Shown: positions 10,363-20,229, counted from the stretch's first letter. The stretch is DNA of 64,000 bases from Chitinophaga sp. E66 (GCA_019285755.1 CP079103.1:4340001-4404000), one strand, 5' to 3'. Made by a program: numbers and translations. The notes: generated by a model from the sequence alone, not told the origin.

Positions 10363-10540
10363 GTGGATTCTGACCAACACATCTCCACCCCATCGCCGCA
10401 AATCTCATCGATTTCTGCGATGGCGTATTACGGGTCGGCGGCGCATCTGCGGGCGCGGACTATATGTTGCAGGTAGCCAGAGAGAAAGGAAAACCGTATA
10501 CATGGATCTGGGAGAAATCCCGGAGTATAAAGAAAGCTAG
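10363..10540 (+). pseudogene. Short gene or remnant resembling a nucleoside 2-deoxyribosyltransferase-like C-terminus
   Basis: Joining frames at two apparent single-base losses (near 10390 and 10497) gives FCDGVLRVGGASAGADYM, then QVAREKGKPVY and a stop at 10538. The GxSxGAD and REKGKPVY pattern resembles the end of DUF4406/nucleoside 2-deoxyribosyltransferase-like small proteins. Only about 59 codons are available before the nitrilase start region; a GTG at 10363 could be the start. It may be a 5'-truncated remnant or a short real gene; I cannot decide. Confidence 0.4.
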
Positions 10541-10547
10541 TTGCCAC

Positions 10548-11078
10548 TTACTTGCCGGAAGGCGACTTAAACCAATAATCCGCATCAATATTACAACCGA
10601 AGCCTCGCGGGCTCCCTGCTTCTATGACAGCGAACCTGCCCAGCATATTGATGTGCGAAAAGTCGTTAGGGCCGTATTTATCGTAATGGGCGTTGTTATA
10701 TGTGAATTCCTTTCCGACGGTGAACTGCCAGCCCTGCGGGCCACGGATTCCGTGCACCACCCGGCTGCCGCCATAACTCAATCCATCCGTATACCGGATT
10801 GAAACCAGCAAGATGCATTTATCTTCCGCGTCGTTGAGAAACAATGCATCATCTGTTCTGCATTCAGAATATTCCGGCTTACCGAAGTTGGCTGGATTGG
10901 ATTTCAGTATTGCGAATGTATCCGCAAAAGCTGCCATGACCGCTTTATAGGCCGGCGTTTCCCTCAACGCCGCCAACTTCTTCTCGACGCAGGCGTTCTT
11001 CGCTTCCAGCGGGTGACCGCCAGCACCGCTACACCCCAGCAAGAAACTGATCAAGATGATAAAAAGACCTGACTTCAT
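10548..11078 (-). CDS. Lipoprotein of unknown function
   Basis: Intact reading frame with a lipoprotein signal: MKSGLFIILISFLLGCSGAG, lipobox LLGC with the Cys at residue 16. The mature part is about 160 residues with two further conserved-looking Cys (KNACVEKK and YSECRTDD) and one near the end (FGCNIDADYWF). I do not recognise the family. Start at 11078 is chosen because it places the hydrophobic stretch immediately after MK; the ATG at 11099 adds only seven residues. It probably sits on the periplasmic face or in the outer membrane. The gene follows aroE on the same strand beyond a terminator. Confidence 0.65.
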   Translation of the reverse strand: MKSGLFIILISFLLGCSGAGGHPLEAKNACVEKKLAALRETPAYKAVMAAFADTFAILKSNPANFGKPEYSECRTDDALFLNDAEDKCILLVSIRYTDGLSYGGSRVVHGIRGPQGWQFTVGKEFTYNNAHYDKYGPNDFSHINMLGRFAVIEAGSPRGFGCNIDADYWFKSPSGK

Positions 11079-11129
11079 GGTAATAAAATTTACGGTCAAT
11101 CCATGCTTTCAGCGAATGTAACAGTAAAG

Positions 11130-11165
11130 AAAACCTCCGAAAAAACGAGCCATTTTTTTCGGAGG
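11130..11165 (-). terminator. Terminator after aroE
   Basis: Stem CCTCCGAAAAAA (11134-11145) with TTTTTTTCGGAGG (11153-11165). On the minus strand it lies 24 bases past the aroE stop and is followed by TTTTCTTT. Confidence 0.8.
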
Positions 11166-11188
11166 TATATTGAATTACTTGTGTATCC

Positions 11189-11908
11189 CTAGCTATTCCA
11201 GATTTCCCAGGACGCTTCTGCCTGGAGCACCAGCATCTCATACCCGTTTTTAGCTACAGCGCCATGCTCCAGTCCTTTTTCATGAACAATGTTTCCGGCG
11301 GGTTATACACCAGGTCATACAACAGGTGTTCCGCGCCCACATGCTCATATGGCAATGGCGGCGCCGCGTCCACGTTGGGATACATGCCCAAAGGAGTGGT
11401 ATTAATAATCAAGTTGTGCGTGGTCATGATTTCAGGCGTAACGGCTTCGTACGTAACCGGGCCATTCCGGCTGATCTCCGGTATTGGATACCGAGTGACG
11501 TCAACGCATACTTAACCGCCTTGGCCGCGCCCCTGTACCGAGAACGAGCGCCCGCGTATGCTGCGGTCCCAGCAAGGGTTGCAGCGAACGCCCAAACCCA
11601 AGTACATCCGTGTTATGCCCTATCAGCCGCTTCCCTTCGCGACGGATACAGTTGACAGCTCCTATTGCGCTGGCGGCATCGGTAAGATCATCGAGGTACG
11701 GCATCACGGCCTGCTTGTACGGGATGGTCACATTAAGCCCTTCCAGACCGGGGTTTTCTTCCCATAGGGAAGGGAAAGCGGAGATATCCGGGATTGGGAA
11801 GTTTTCATAGGCGCAGCCCGGGATGTTTTCACGCGTGAATTTCTCCGTGAAGAACCCTTTGGAGAAGGAATGGCTAAGCGGAAAGCCGATAAGGCCGAAT
11901 AATCGCAC
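11189..11908 (-). CDS. aroE: Shikimate dehydrogenase, frame broken
   Basis: Reduces 3-dehydroshikimate to shikimate with NADPH in the aromatic amino acid pathway. The substrate-binding N-terminus is LFGLIGFPLSHSFSKGFF (SxS motif), followed by LEGLNVTIPYKQAVMPYL with the catalytic Lys, and AIGAVNCIRREG then IGHNTDVLGF with the catalytic Asp. The NADP-binding glycine loop (LVLGTGA) is at the first break. Restoring losses near 11527, 11475 and 11277 gives IINTTPLGMYPNVDAAPPLP and a C-terminus ending EASWEIWNS at 11189. About 240 codons, normal for Bacteroidota AroE. Confidence 0.92.
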
Positions 11909-11925
11909 GGTAGTGGATTTACAGG

Positions 11926-11961
11926 TAAAAAAAAAGGCCAGGGCGGTTCGTCCGGCCTTTG
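11926..11961 (-). terminator. Terminator after the phosphosulfolactate synthase gene
   Basis: Short stem AGGCC/GGCCT with an imperfect inner stem, followed on the minus strand by nine T. It lies 16 bases past the synthase stop and before aroE. Confidence 0.7.
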
Positions 11962-11976
11962 ATATCGTTCAAGTAC

Positions 11977-12736
11977 TATTCTTTGTCGAGGAACAGGTGG
12001 AAAGTGTCTCCACGAAGTCCGACGCGCATGGCTTCCAGGGAATTACTTCGTTGGGGGCCAGGTTGCCGAGGTTGGCGTTGCAGCCAACCAGTTCGAGGAA
12101 ATACAGCTGCTGGTCTTTCTGGGGGCTTCCCAGATGATTTTTTCAGCGGGGATCTGCGTGAGGATTTCCTGTACGAGACCTTCGCGTACTTCGCCGCTGC
12201 CGCGGTAGATGCCTACGTTGCCACCTTCGCGCGCTTCCGCGATCACGTAGCTGGAACCGGCTTCGAGCTCGGCGCGCATCAGTTCGATCCATTTGTAGGG
12301 GGATGATGTGCTCGGCGTCTTTACTGCCCACTTCGCTTAATACGAGACCATGCTTGGTCAGCTTCTCGATATAACCGCATTTTTCAGCATGAGGGATGGT
12401 GATCGATCCGTCGGATACTTCCATATAACTGATACCGTAATCTTTGATCACGCGAACGTATTCGTCGAACTGGTTACGGATGAGGAATGCTTCGAACAGG
12501 GTGCCGCCGAAGTAGACGGGTATATTGGCGGCCTGGTACAATTCAATCTTGGTGCGCAGGTTGGGCGTAACGAAAGAGGTCCCGAAGCCGAGTTTCACGA
12601 TATCTACATGCGGGCCGGCGGCCGACAGGAAATTTTTCGCTTCTTCAACACTGAGGCCTTTGTCCATCACCATGGTAAGGCCATGGTTGCGCGGCTTGCT
12701 GGTTCTTTCCGGAATTTGCGTCAGATTAAAATTCAT
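11977..12736 (-). CDS. comA: Phosphosulfolactate synthase family protein (ComA), frame broken
   Basis: ComA-family TIM barrel. Characterised members add sulfite to phosphoenolpyruvate to give (2R)-phospho-3-sulfolactate, first described in coenzyme M synthesis. Typical segments are KPRNHGLTMVMDKGLS, DIVKLGFGTSFV, IPVYFGGTLFEAFLIRNQFD, GISYMEVSDGSITIP, ELEAGSSYVIAEAREGG and AEKIIWEAP. Breaks near 12290 and 12120 are repaired to a C-terminus FHLFLDKE at 11977, giving about 253 codons, the usual ComA length. The organism type has no methanogenesis, so the product is more likely used for sulfolactate or cysteate, which in Chitinophaga relatives could feed sulfonolipids (inference; compare the alpha-oxoamine synthase at 18437). 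Confidence 0.85.
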
Positions 12737-12930
12737 TTTTCACGGTTTATATTCTTCTGAATGGTCATCACCAAGCTCATAAGTACTGGTAAATGTGTGA
12801 TTTACGAATCCCCTTACGGAGCGGTGCCTGCTCTGAACTGGAATGGTTAGTTGGCTTTACGTCGTAACAAAAAAAAACCGCGGCAAAAATAAGAAGTAAT
12901 ACCGATTGCAAGGCAAAATAATGACAAGGA

Positions 12931-14358
12931 TCAGCGTTTACGCCTGTATCTGGCGATAAGTTCCACGATAATGGGATGCTGGAGGATGGACGGATCCAGT
13001 TCCAGGAACCTTTTCACCTGGCGCGGGAATAGTTGCAAGGCGTTTTCCAGGTGCAGGAGCCCGTCTTTGGTGCGGCCCATAGCGATGAGGATGGCAGCGC
13101 GGTAATAGAGGAATACCGGCTTGCGGCCTACTTTGGCTTCCGCGTTGTCCAGTTGCACCATAGCTTCTTCGGTATGGCCCGCCAGGTACAGCCCACGGAT
13201 GAACTCCTTCCAGGCGGAAGTGTTCGACGGCCGGAGGCGAACGGCGTTGAGGAAATAGGTAAGGGCTTCTTTTTCCATACCCAGTTGGATATAGCATTGA
13301 CCCAGGGTCATATTGTATTCGGCGCTTTGCTTATTGATGCGGAGGGCAGACTGCAGGGCGCGCACGGCGTGCTCCCAGTTTTCCTCCGTCATATAGCATT
13401 TGGCGATTTTGAGATACAGTTTATCGTCGCCCGGGCTGAGGTGCACTGCCTTGCGATAATAATAACGCGCCTGGGTGTATTTGCGCATTTTCTCGTAACA
13501 GTGGCCGATGGCTTCGTAGATAACGTCTTCCGGTTTGGCGATCTCGAGGTGTTTCTGGAGCACTTCGATGGCGTCGTTGTATTTGCGGAGACGGATATAC
13601 GCGTCGCCCATATTACGGTAGGCGTAATCGAATTTTTCGTCGATTACGACGGCGTACTGGTAGGCGTCGATTGATTTCTCGTAGAGCTTGAGCCCTGGTA
13701 GGCGGTGCCAGGTTGAACCAGGCGAGCTGGTTATAGGGGTGCTCGTTGATGATCTGGGTGTGCAGCCGGATGCTTTCTTCGTTACGGCCCGTAAACTCCG
13801 TCCAGAAGCAGATCTTATGGAGCGCCTCTTCGTTGTTCGGATCGTATTCGAGGAGCATTTTGAGGCAATCGAACACTTTTTCGAATTCCTCCCAATCGTC
13901 GTACACGTCTGCCAGTTCCAGGAGAAGATCGGTGCGGTCTTCCCCTTCGAAGTGCTGGATCTGTTCTTCCAGCAGGGCGGCGGCTTTCTCGTGTTGGTTC
14001 ATGGCGAGATAGACGTCGGTCTTGAGGATATACAGGTTGATATCGTTGGAATCGAGCAAGGCGGCCTTCTCGAGAAGCTGGAGGGCTTCCCGGTACTTTT
14101 TGGTCTCGATAAGGAGTGCTGATTTTTTCAGGAGCAGTGCGGAGGAGAAGGGGAACTGCTCGATGGCGATCTCGACGGCCTGAAGGGCATTGGTCAGTTC
14201 GTCGTGCTCATCGTAGTAATCAATGATCTGTTCAAAGGAATCTTCGTCGAGAAAGGCGTGAGAGCGACCTTCTTTCAGATTCTCAAATTGCTGAAGCAAG
14301 TCCTCAAATCTTCAAAATCCTCGTTAAACTCGTTAAATGATGGGAAGTCGTGATTCAT
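12931..14358 (-). CDS. Tetratricopeptide repeat protein, frame broken
   Basis: Consists almost wholly of TPR units. Examples are ALQAVEIAIEQFPFSSALLLKKSA, shortened here to its helix pattern, YREALQLLEKAALLDSNDIN, YAYRNMGDAYIRLRKYNDAI, VIYEAIGHCYEKMRKYTQAR and AEYNMTLGQCYIQLGMEKEA. About 476 codons and at least ten repeats, with no signal peptide, so it is probably a cytoplasmic scaffold. Two breaks: near 14310, where a T seems lost in GATTTGAGGAC, and near 13695. The start at 14358 gives the acidic N-terminus MNHDFPSFNEFNEDFEDF. Partners cannot be inferred from position; it stands alone between comA and a small exported protein. Confidence 0.8.
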
Positions 14359-14486
14359 TAATGTAAATATATGGGATTTTACCAACCCGCCAAAACTGAC
14401 CACCCCTGCCGCTCGTGTATTTTTTAACATTTTCTTAAGACATTTCCTTATCTTGCATTAGGATTACGTTATGATAGATAATTTTT

Positions 14487-14494
14487 TCGTATAT
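14487..14494 (+). promoter_or_regulatory. Minus-7 box for the small exported protein gene
   Basis: TATATTTG fits TAnnTTTG exactly and lies 10 bases before the ATG at 14505, so the leader would be very short. Confidence 0.5.
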
Positions 14495-14504
14495 TTGCAG
14501 TAAC

Positions 14505-14911
14505 ATGAACACGATCAAAATCATATTGCGCACAGTTTCAATGTCTTGCCTTTTGGTGAGCGCGTTGTTCCTTGTTGGCATCCGGGTGCACGCCCATGAT
14601 CTTGGCGTAGCGGAACCGGAATACTTCGACGATAACAACGACAAAACGAAGAAGACCGAAACTACCCATCGCTTCCCGCGATGCCTAAAACGAGCCTCAG
14701 TCTCGACGCCAGCTCCCGCGCGAGCGGCTTTTTGAAACAAACGTTCAACCTGAGCTCTGACAATGCCGTTAATGTGAAGTCTACCATGACCATCAGGAAA
14801 GGCAATGTTACCTATATCCTCCCTTTCACGGTGAAAGTGACGCCGCAACCCGCAGCGCCCGACATGCAGTATCATCATCTGCAGGTTAAACTTCCCTTCC
14901 GGAAAGGTTAA
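14505..14911 (+). CDS. Small exported protein of unknown function, frame broken
   Basis: About 135 codons. N-terminal hydrophobic signal (IILRTVSMSCLLVSALFLVG) with likely cleavage after VHA. The middle is acidic and hydrophilic (EYFDDNNDKTKKTET). After a break near 14680, the mature C-terminus reads MPKTSLSLDASSRASGFLKQ, then ILPFTVKVTPQPAAPDMQYH. I do not recognise a family. A consensus promoter box and a terminator frame it as a single-gene unit. Confidence 0.5.
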
Positions 14912-14936
14912 GGAACTTTTTGAAAGAGATTTTATG

Positions 14937-14964
14937 AAAAGGCTGCCGCAAGGCGGCCTTTTTC
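14937..14964 (+). terminator. Terminator after the small exported protein gene
   Basis: AAGGCTGCCGCAAGGCGGCC followed by five T, 25 bases past the stop at 14911. Confidence 0.75.
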
Positions 14965-14972
14965 ATTGTACA

Positions 14973-15003
14973 TAAAAAAACCGCAGTTCTCACTGCGGTT
15001 TCA
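14973..15003 (-). terminator. Terminator after the DUF4412-like gene
   Basis: ACCGCAGT (14980-14987) pairs with ACTGCGGT (14992-14999) across TTCT/C; on the minus strand a run of seven T follows. It lies 20 bases past the stop at 15020. Confidence 0.8.
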
Positions 15004-15019
15004 TTTTCATAAAATATCC

Positions 15020-15681
15020 TTATCCCCTGATCTTCTTCAATTCATCCGAAGTAATCTCCCTGTACCCCCGCGGCACATCAAAAACAGAGGCCGGCACCGG
15101 GCTGAGGTCTACTTTAGTGGCGATTGCCCGCATTTTAGAGCCTGATTTCGTCACGATCTCGTATTCAAGGGTATCCCCTTCAGATTCTGGAAACGGCGGT
15201 TGTAATAGGGATTTTCGGGGATGATATCGGTCGTGTAATATACTTCGAAGGTGGCCCCGTCCGGCATCGTACCGATGGCTTTGCGGCATTTGTACCCGGC
15301 TACTTCCTTCGTTTCCTGCTGGTCGGCGAAGGTGATGGACGCGTACCGCTTCACATCCGCTTCATATGTCTTTTTATCGGTCCTTATCAGGTATTTATCG
15401 CCGTGGTTGTCCATCAGCGTGATCACATCTTCTTTCTGGGAATTGATAAGGTAGATGTAGTTCACTACGTTGAAGTTCATATCCACCCGGCTAAGGTTGC
15501 CGCGGATATATTGCGTCATGGAACTTCCGGCGAACATGGCCTCCATCTGCAATTGTTCGGGCGGCATTTCCACCTTGTAGGTGATCCTGGCGTCCGAAAT
15601 GGTCCGCTGCGCCGAAACCGGCATCGATGCGGCCAGGATTACGGCCAGCACCAGCAGGTGGAGAGGTGACATTTTACGCAT
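15020..15681 (-). CDS. Exported DUF4412-like protein, frame broken
   Basis: About 220 codons with a signal peptide (LHLLVLAVILAASMPVSAQ). The mature part has features seen in DUF4412/GLPGLI-type Bacteroidota proteins: ARITYKVEMPPEQLQMEAMF near the N-terminus, EVAGYKCRKAIGTMPDG, VYYTTDIIPENPYYNRRFQ and a C-terminus PVPASVFDVPRGYREITSDE. These are periplasmic or outer-membrane proteins of unknown function. One break near 15180 joins NLKGIP to LEYEIVTKSGSK. The family name is given with moderate confidence only. Confidence 0.65.
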
Positions 15682-15738
15682 ATTAGATGATTGTTAGTCT
15701 GGTAAGTGAAAAATCTGTGCCAAACGGCTGTTTCCCCT

Positions 15739-16507
15739 TTACCACTCGGGTTTCTTTTTGTCAGGAAAGCGGCGATCCCTTTCTGGCAATCAGGATGGCG
15801 CCGGGTTTCGGCATTGGTACGGGCGGCTGCTTCGAGCCCATCTGCTAAAGTCTGATCGAAAACGCTGGATATCAGTTGTTTAGTAACTTTTAACGAGTTC
15901 GACGAAGCCTCCGCGCAAAGGCGCTCCGCCACTTCCTTCACGTGCCCGGCAATACGGTCTGCAGGAACTACCGCCGTGATCATCCCATACCTTTCCGTCT
16001 CCGCCGGAATGAGGCTACCTGTCAGCATCAGCTCCCGGGCCCGCCCCTCCCCGATCTTGCGGACGAGGAACACGCTCACCAGCGCCGGCACAAATCCGAT
16101 CTTCACTTCAGTATATCCGAACCGCGCTTCCGGAACGGCGTAACTAAGGTCCGCCACCGTTGCCAGCCCGCATCCCCCTGCCAGGGCATCCCCTCTATCT
16201 GCGCGATCACTACTTTCTTAAGATCGTATATTTCCCGGAATAACTGCATCAGTTCCCGGGAATCGGTATAATTTTCTTCGAAACTGTTCTGCTGGAGCTG
16301 CCGGAGATAATCCAGGTCTGCACCCGCACAGAATGCCTTTCCGCTGGCAGCCAGCACCACCACTTTCACCTGCTCATCCGCTTCCGCATCCGCAAATGCT
16401 CTCCTCAGCTCATGCACCACCTCCCCGCTCAATGCGTTCCGCTTCTCCGGACGGTTCAGCGTGATAGTGGCAATCCGATCCGCCACCGTATATGTAATTC
16501 CTGACAT
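15739..16507 (-). CDS. Enoyl-CoA hydratase/isomerase family protein, frame broken
   Basis: Crotonase-fold enzyme acting on acyl-CoA. N-terminus ITLNRPEKRNALSGEVV, first oxyanion-hole segment ASGKAFCAGADLDYLRQL, second segment GGCGLATVADLSYAVPEARF. In the second segment E is at a position often occupied by the catalytic Glu. About 256 codons. Breaks near 16185 (in ALAGGCGL) and 15760 (C-terminus becomes FLTKKKPEW) are repaired. Reaction type (hydratase, isomerase or methylglutaconyl-CoA hydratase) cannot be fixed. It is a single gene between a DUF4412-like gene and the phosphatase. Confidence 0.85.
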
Positions 16508-16562
16508 GAACCAAATGTACAGGAATTATTTTTAACGTTTTAATCCCATGCGTAACTGAATG

Positions 16563-16600
16563 AAAAACAAAGCGCCCCAACTGTAGAACAGCCGGGGCGC
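16563..16600 (-). terminator. Terminator after the PafA-like phosphatase gene
   Basis: GCGCCCC (16572-16578) pairs with GGGGCGC (16594-16600); TTTGTTTTT follows on the minus strand. It is 24 bases beyond the stop at 16624. Confidence 0.8.
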
Positions 16601-16623
16601 AGTGATTCTTGCAATATTTTTAT

Positions 16624-18296
16624 TTAGTGGGAAACCTCTGTAATCGGGTGCCCTACGTTACCATTCGGCATCTGGATCCGGAGCATGGCGGCCACGGTCG
16701 GCGCAATGTCGGTCATATGCGTGGTACGGTTGGTTTTGCCCGGCTTAACACCCCAGCCCATCCATACGAGGGGATGTGCGCATCGTGCGGGTTCCATTGG
16801 CCATGTGTGGTACCGGTTTTGCCGCCGTCGAAATACCCCGGCTGCAGGATCACCATCACATCTCCGGAACGCAGTACGTTATAGCCGTTTACCAGCATAT
16901 CCTGCTGCGGTGCGGGCAGCGCCGTGGTAGCCAGGGCGTGGTTGTCTACCACATTGGCTACGCCGTCAAATTTCAGGCCTTCGCGGAGGATATAGGCTTT
17001 CACTTCGGCGAGCTTGCCCGCTTTCAGCAACCCTTCGTTATCGAGCCAGAACTGGTAGTTGTAAGAAGCGATAATGGCTTTTTTGATGCCAAATTCCTTT
17101 TCAATGCCGGCGTTCATGGATTTCATCATAGCGCCGTCGTCGAACAGGCCTGCATGCATCCTGTTCTCCTGCATAAAGCCGGGAACGTGCGCCACACCGT
17201 GGTCTGCGGTGATGAAGAAAAGCCATTGGCCTTTGCCGACTTTCTGGTCGAGATATTTAAAGAACTCGCCCAGGTCTTTATCGAGGCGCAGGTAGGTATC
17301 TTCCGTTTCCACGGAGTTGGGGCCGTGCTGGTGGCCTACGTAGTCGGTAGAAGAAAGGCTGACGGCCAGGAAGTCGGTCACGGGGCCTTTACCCAGCTGA
17401 TGGCCTTCCAGGGCTGCCTTGGCGAATTCCGGGTGTAAGTGTTACCGAAGGGAGAAGACGCCAGGATACCGAAGGGATTGCCCGCGGTGCCCGCCAGTTG
17501 GTGGGGAAGCTGGTGTTGTCCTGCCCTTTGAACTTGCCTTCATAGGGTTTCTCGTCGGCGGTGCTCTGAACGTAGGTATCTACTGGATAGAGCGTGGTCC
17601 AGGGTTTGGAGATATATTCCCGGGGAGCTGGCGGCGGTTGAAGGCGTTGGCCCAGGCCGGCAGTTCGTTCATGTAGAAGTTGGAAGTGATCATGTTGCCC
17701 GTAACACCGTCGAACCAGTAAGCCGCTGTGGCGGAGTGGCCTGCGGGGAGGATGGCGCCGCGGTCTTTGATGGCGATGCCTACGGTCTTGCTACGGAAGT
17801 TGGTAGCGAGGCGGAGCTCATCGGTGATGGTGGTTACCCGCATGTTTTTAGGGCTCATACGGCCGGCGGCATCACTGCCACCTACGGAAGAGGCGGCGGT
17901 ATCGTCGGTGCAATACATGGATTTACCGGTGGTACGGTCGTACCAATTGTTGCCGATGATGCCGTGTATGGCGGGAACGGAGCCGGTATAGGCGCAGGTG
18001 TGGCCGCAGGCTGTGATGGTGGGCGTGTACGGGATCAGCGTGTTTTCACAGGAGAAACCTTCGCTGATGAGGCGTCTGAAGCCGTCGTTGGTATAGCGGT
18101 CATAATACCGGTAGAGGAAATCCCATCTCATTTGATCCACTACCATGCCTACCACGAGTTTCGGGCGGGCAACATGATTCGGCGCCTTTTTTCCATAATT
18201 GGGCGGGAAGCCCGTGGTCGGCGAGGTGGCTTTTTGGCCAAAAGCTACCGGGGCCGCCATTAACAGGAATACGGCTAACATTTTAATACGGCTCAT
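16624..18296 (-). CDS. PafA-like alkaline phosphatase, frame broken
   Basis: Exported phosphatase of the type I phosphodiesterase/nucleotide pyrophosphatase superfamily, close to PafA of flavobacteria, which frees phosphate from monoesters in the periplasm. Signal peptide MSRIKMLAVFLLMAAPVAFG. Metal site residues in KLVVGMVVDQMRWDFLYRY, nucleophile Thr in IPYTPTITACGHTCAYTG, then SVPAIHGIIGNNWYD. Distal metal ligands are in SLSSTDYVGHQHGPNS and FFITADHGVAH, with the last His in GTTHGQWNPHDAHIP. About 557 codons. Breaks near 17615-17440 and 16765 are repaired, and the end reads PITEVSH. In PafA the equivalent nucleophile region is followed by GH as here. Confidence 0.88.
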
Positions 18297-18396
18297 ATTA
18301 CGCTTTGAATTAGTTCCTTATTTACTGATGGTCCGTTCTGACGTGGAAAAAATAGGGTGTAAAAGTAACCTAAGTTTACAAAAAAATATATTTTAA

Positions 18397-18404
18397 TACC
18401 TTTG
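18397..18404 (+). promoter_or_regulatory. Minus-7 box for the alpha-oxoamine synthase gene
   Basis: TACCTTTG matches the Bacteroidota consensus exactly, 32 bases before the ATG at 18437, preceded by an A/T-rich stretch. Confidence 0.65.
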
Positions 18405-18436
18405 TGGTCAAATTTTAATTTCATTTTAATCGACAC

Positions 18437-19676
18437 ATGGACATATTCGAGAAACTGCTGAAGCATATGGGTCCGATCGGGGAGCACTCCGAGCGCGCCC
18501 ATGGATACTTTGCTTTCCCTAAGCTGGAAGGCGAGATCGGCCCCGTATGAAATTCCGGGGCAACGAAAAGATCGTATGGAGCCTCAACAACTACCTGGAC
18601 CTGGCCAACCATCCCGAGGTAAGGGCTACTGATGCCAAGGCTGCGGCGGATTTCGGTCTGGCGGCTCCCATGGGCGCCCGTATGATGAGCGGTAATACCA
18701 ATTATCACGAGCAACTGGAGAAAGAACTGAGCGAGTACATGGGCAAGGAAGATACTACCCTGCTCAACTACGGCTACCAGGGCATCATGAGCGCCATCGA
18801 CGCGATCTGCAACCGCCGCGACGTAATCGTTTACGACGCCGAGTGCCACGCTTCCATTATCGACGGCCTGCGCCTCCACCAGGGCCACCGCTATGTGTAT
18901 AAGCATAATGATATCGAAGATCTGCAAAAGCAGCTGAGCCGCGCTACCGAATATATCAAAACCTCCGGCGGCGGCATCCTCGTAGTTACCGAAGGCGTGT
19001 TCGGCATGGCCGGCGACCAGGGTAAACTGAAAGAGATCGCAGCACTGAAAGACAGCTTCGAGTTCCGCCTGCTGGTAGACGACGCCCACGGCTTCGGCAC
19101 CATGGGTAAAACCGGTGCGGGCACCGGCGAAGAGCAGGGCGTGCAGGACAAAATCGACCTGCTGTTCAACACCTTCGCTAAATCCGGCGCATCCATCGGG
19201 GCGTTCATGAGCGGCGACAAAGGCATCATCAACTTCCTGCGCTATAACATGCGTTCCCAGATCTTCGCCAAATCCATCCCCTTACCCCTCGTGATCGGTC
19301 ACCTGAAACGCGTTCAGCTGATGCGCGCCCATCCCGAGATGAAAGCTAAACTCTGGAGCAACGTCAACAAACTGCAACAGGGCCTGCGCGACAGGGGTTT
19401 CAACATCGGCAAAACCGATTCCCCGTTACGCCGATCTACCTCCAGGGCGACATTCCGGAAGCCACCGCCATGTGCCTGGACCTTCGCGAAAACTACAATA
19501 TCTTCTGCTCCATCGTGGTATACCCCGTTATCCCGAAAGGACAGATCATCTACCGCCTCATCCCCACCGCCGCACACTCCGACGAAGACATCGAGCTGAC
19601 GCTCAAAGCCTTCACGGAAACCAAAGCCAAGCTCGACGCGAAAGCTTATGCGGTTGCGGAAATCCCGGTGGTATAA
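18437..19676 (+). CDS. Alpha-oxoamine synthase family PLP enzyme (serine palmitoyltransferase/KBL type), frame broken
   Basis: PLP enzyme that condenses an amino acid with an acyl thioester with loss of CO2; the family holds glycine C-acetyltransferase, AONS and the serine or cysteate acyltransferases of sphingo- and sulfonolipid synthesis. Segments: VWSLNNYLDLANHPEV, GARMMSGNTNYHEQLEKEL, YDAECHASIIDGL with the PLP-stacking His, LLVDDAHGFGTMGKTGAGT, and LLFNTFAKSGASIGAF with the Schiff-base Lys. The last replaces the usual TFSKS. About 412 codons. Breaks near 18536 and 19424 are repaired, and the start MDIFEKLLKHMGPIGEHSE at 18437 has a promoter box upstream. Substrate unknown; a lipid role is inferred from group and the nearby comA gene. 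Confidence 0.85.
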
Positions 19677-19700
19677 AATACCATTCGCAGCAATGCAGGA

Positions 19701-19728
19701 AAAAGCGCTCCCAAAGGAGCGCTTTTTT
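19701..19728 (+). terminator. Terminator after the alpha-oxoamine synthase gene
   Basis: AAAAGCGCTCC, loop CAAA, GGAGCGCTTTTTT: a perfect stem with a T run, 25 bases past the stop. Confidence 0.92.
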
Positions 19729-19770
19729 ATATCCCACCTTACTGAACGGAGGATAAAACCATGGGGAAAG

Positions 19771-19825
19771 CAAGGGTTCCTTAAGGGTTCATGTATATCT
19801 AGTGTATATCTAGTGTATATCAACT
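19771..19825. repeat. Five 11-bp units of two kinds in one phase
   Basis: CAAGGGTTCCT, TAAGGGTTCAT, GTATATCTAGT, GTATATCTAGT, GTATATCAACT follow each other with no gap. Two unrelated unit sequences share one 11-base register. It lies 43 bases past the terminator of the preceding gene. Confidence 0.8.
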
Positions 19826-20095
19826 CCTACTCCAGGCAATACAGTAAAGGATTTGGAGGGAAAAAGCAGGGAAAGAAGAGGGATTCCTCAGCTATCAGGC
19901 AGATATAGCTTTGTCCTGAAGGAACCTAACCTTCAGTTAGTCAATCAATTAGCAAAAAACACTACAAAACGCTACAAAATAAGTGTATACGGCGTTTTCC
20001 TTTTTCCCCGCCCCCGCTTAACGCTATATTTGAAAAAGTTCTTTGACATATGGTCACAAAAATGCGGAGTTGCTACACTGCGAAAAATAGGTTGG

Positions 20096-20183
20096 GTGCT
20101 TGAAGAGTGCACTAAGAGTGCTTGAAGAGTGCTTGAAGAGTGCACTAAGAGTGATTGAAGACTGCTTGAAGAGTGCTTGCCGG
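20096..20183. repeat. Array of eight 11-bp units (GTGCTTGAAGA type)
   Basis: Units in order: GTGCTTGAAGA, GTGCACTAAGA, GTGCTTGAAGA twice, GTGCACTAAGA, GTGATTGAAGA, CTGCTTGAAGA and a partial GTGCTTGCCGG. Two variants alternate irregularly. Between this array and the previous one (19826-20095) I see no gene or RNA. Confidence 0.9.
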
Positions 20184-20196
20184 TACTCAAATACCC

Positions 20197-20229
20197 GTAG
20201 ACCTTACGTTGACCTTACGTAGACCTTAT
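20197..20229. repeat. Three 11-bp units (GTAGACCTTAC type)
   Basis: GTAGACCTTAC, GTTGACCTTAC, GTAGACCTTAT, directly adjoining. Starts 14 bases after the preceding array but in a different unit sequence. Confidence 0.75.

Noticed and set aside
19958..19982. CTACAAAA twice, 10 bases apart.
   Set aside because: Only two copies and a period of 10, in A-rich sequence; not comparable with the 11-bp arrays.
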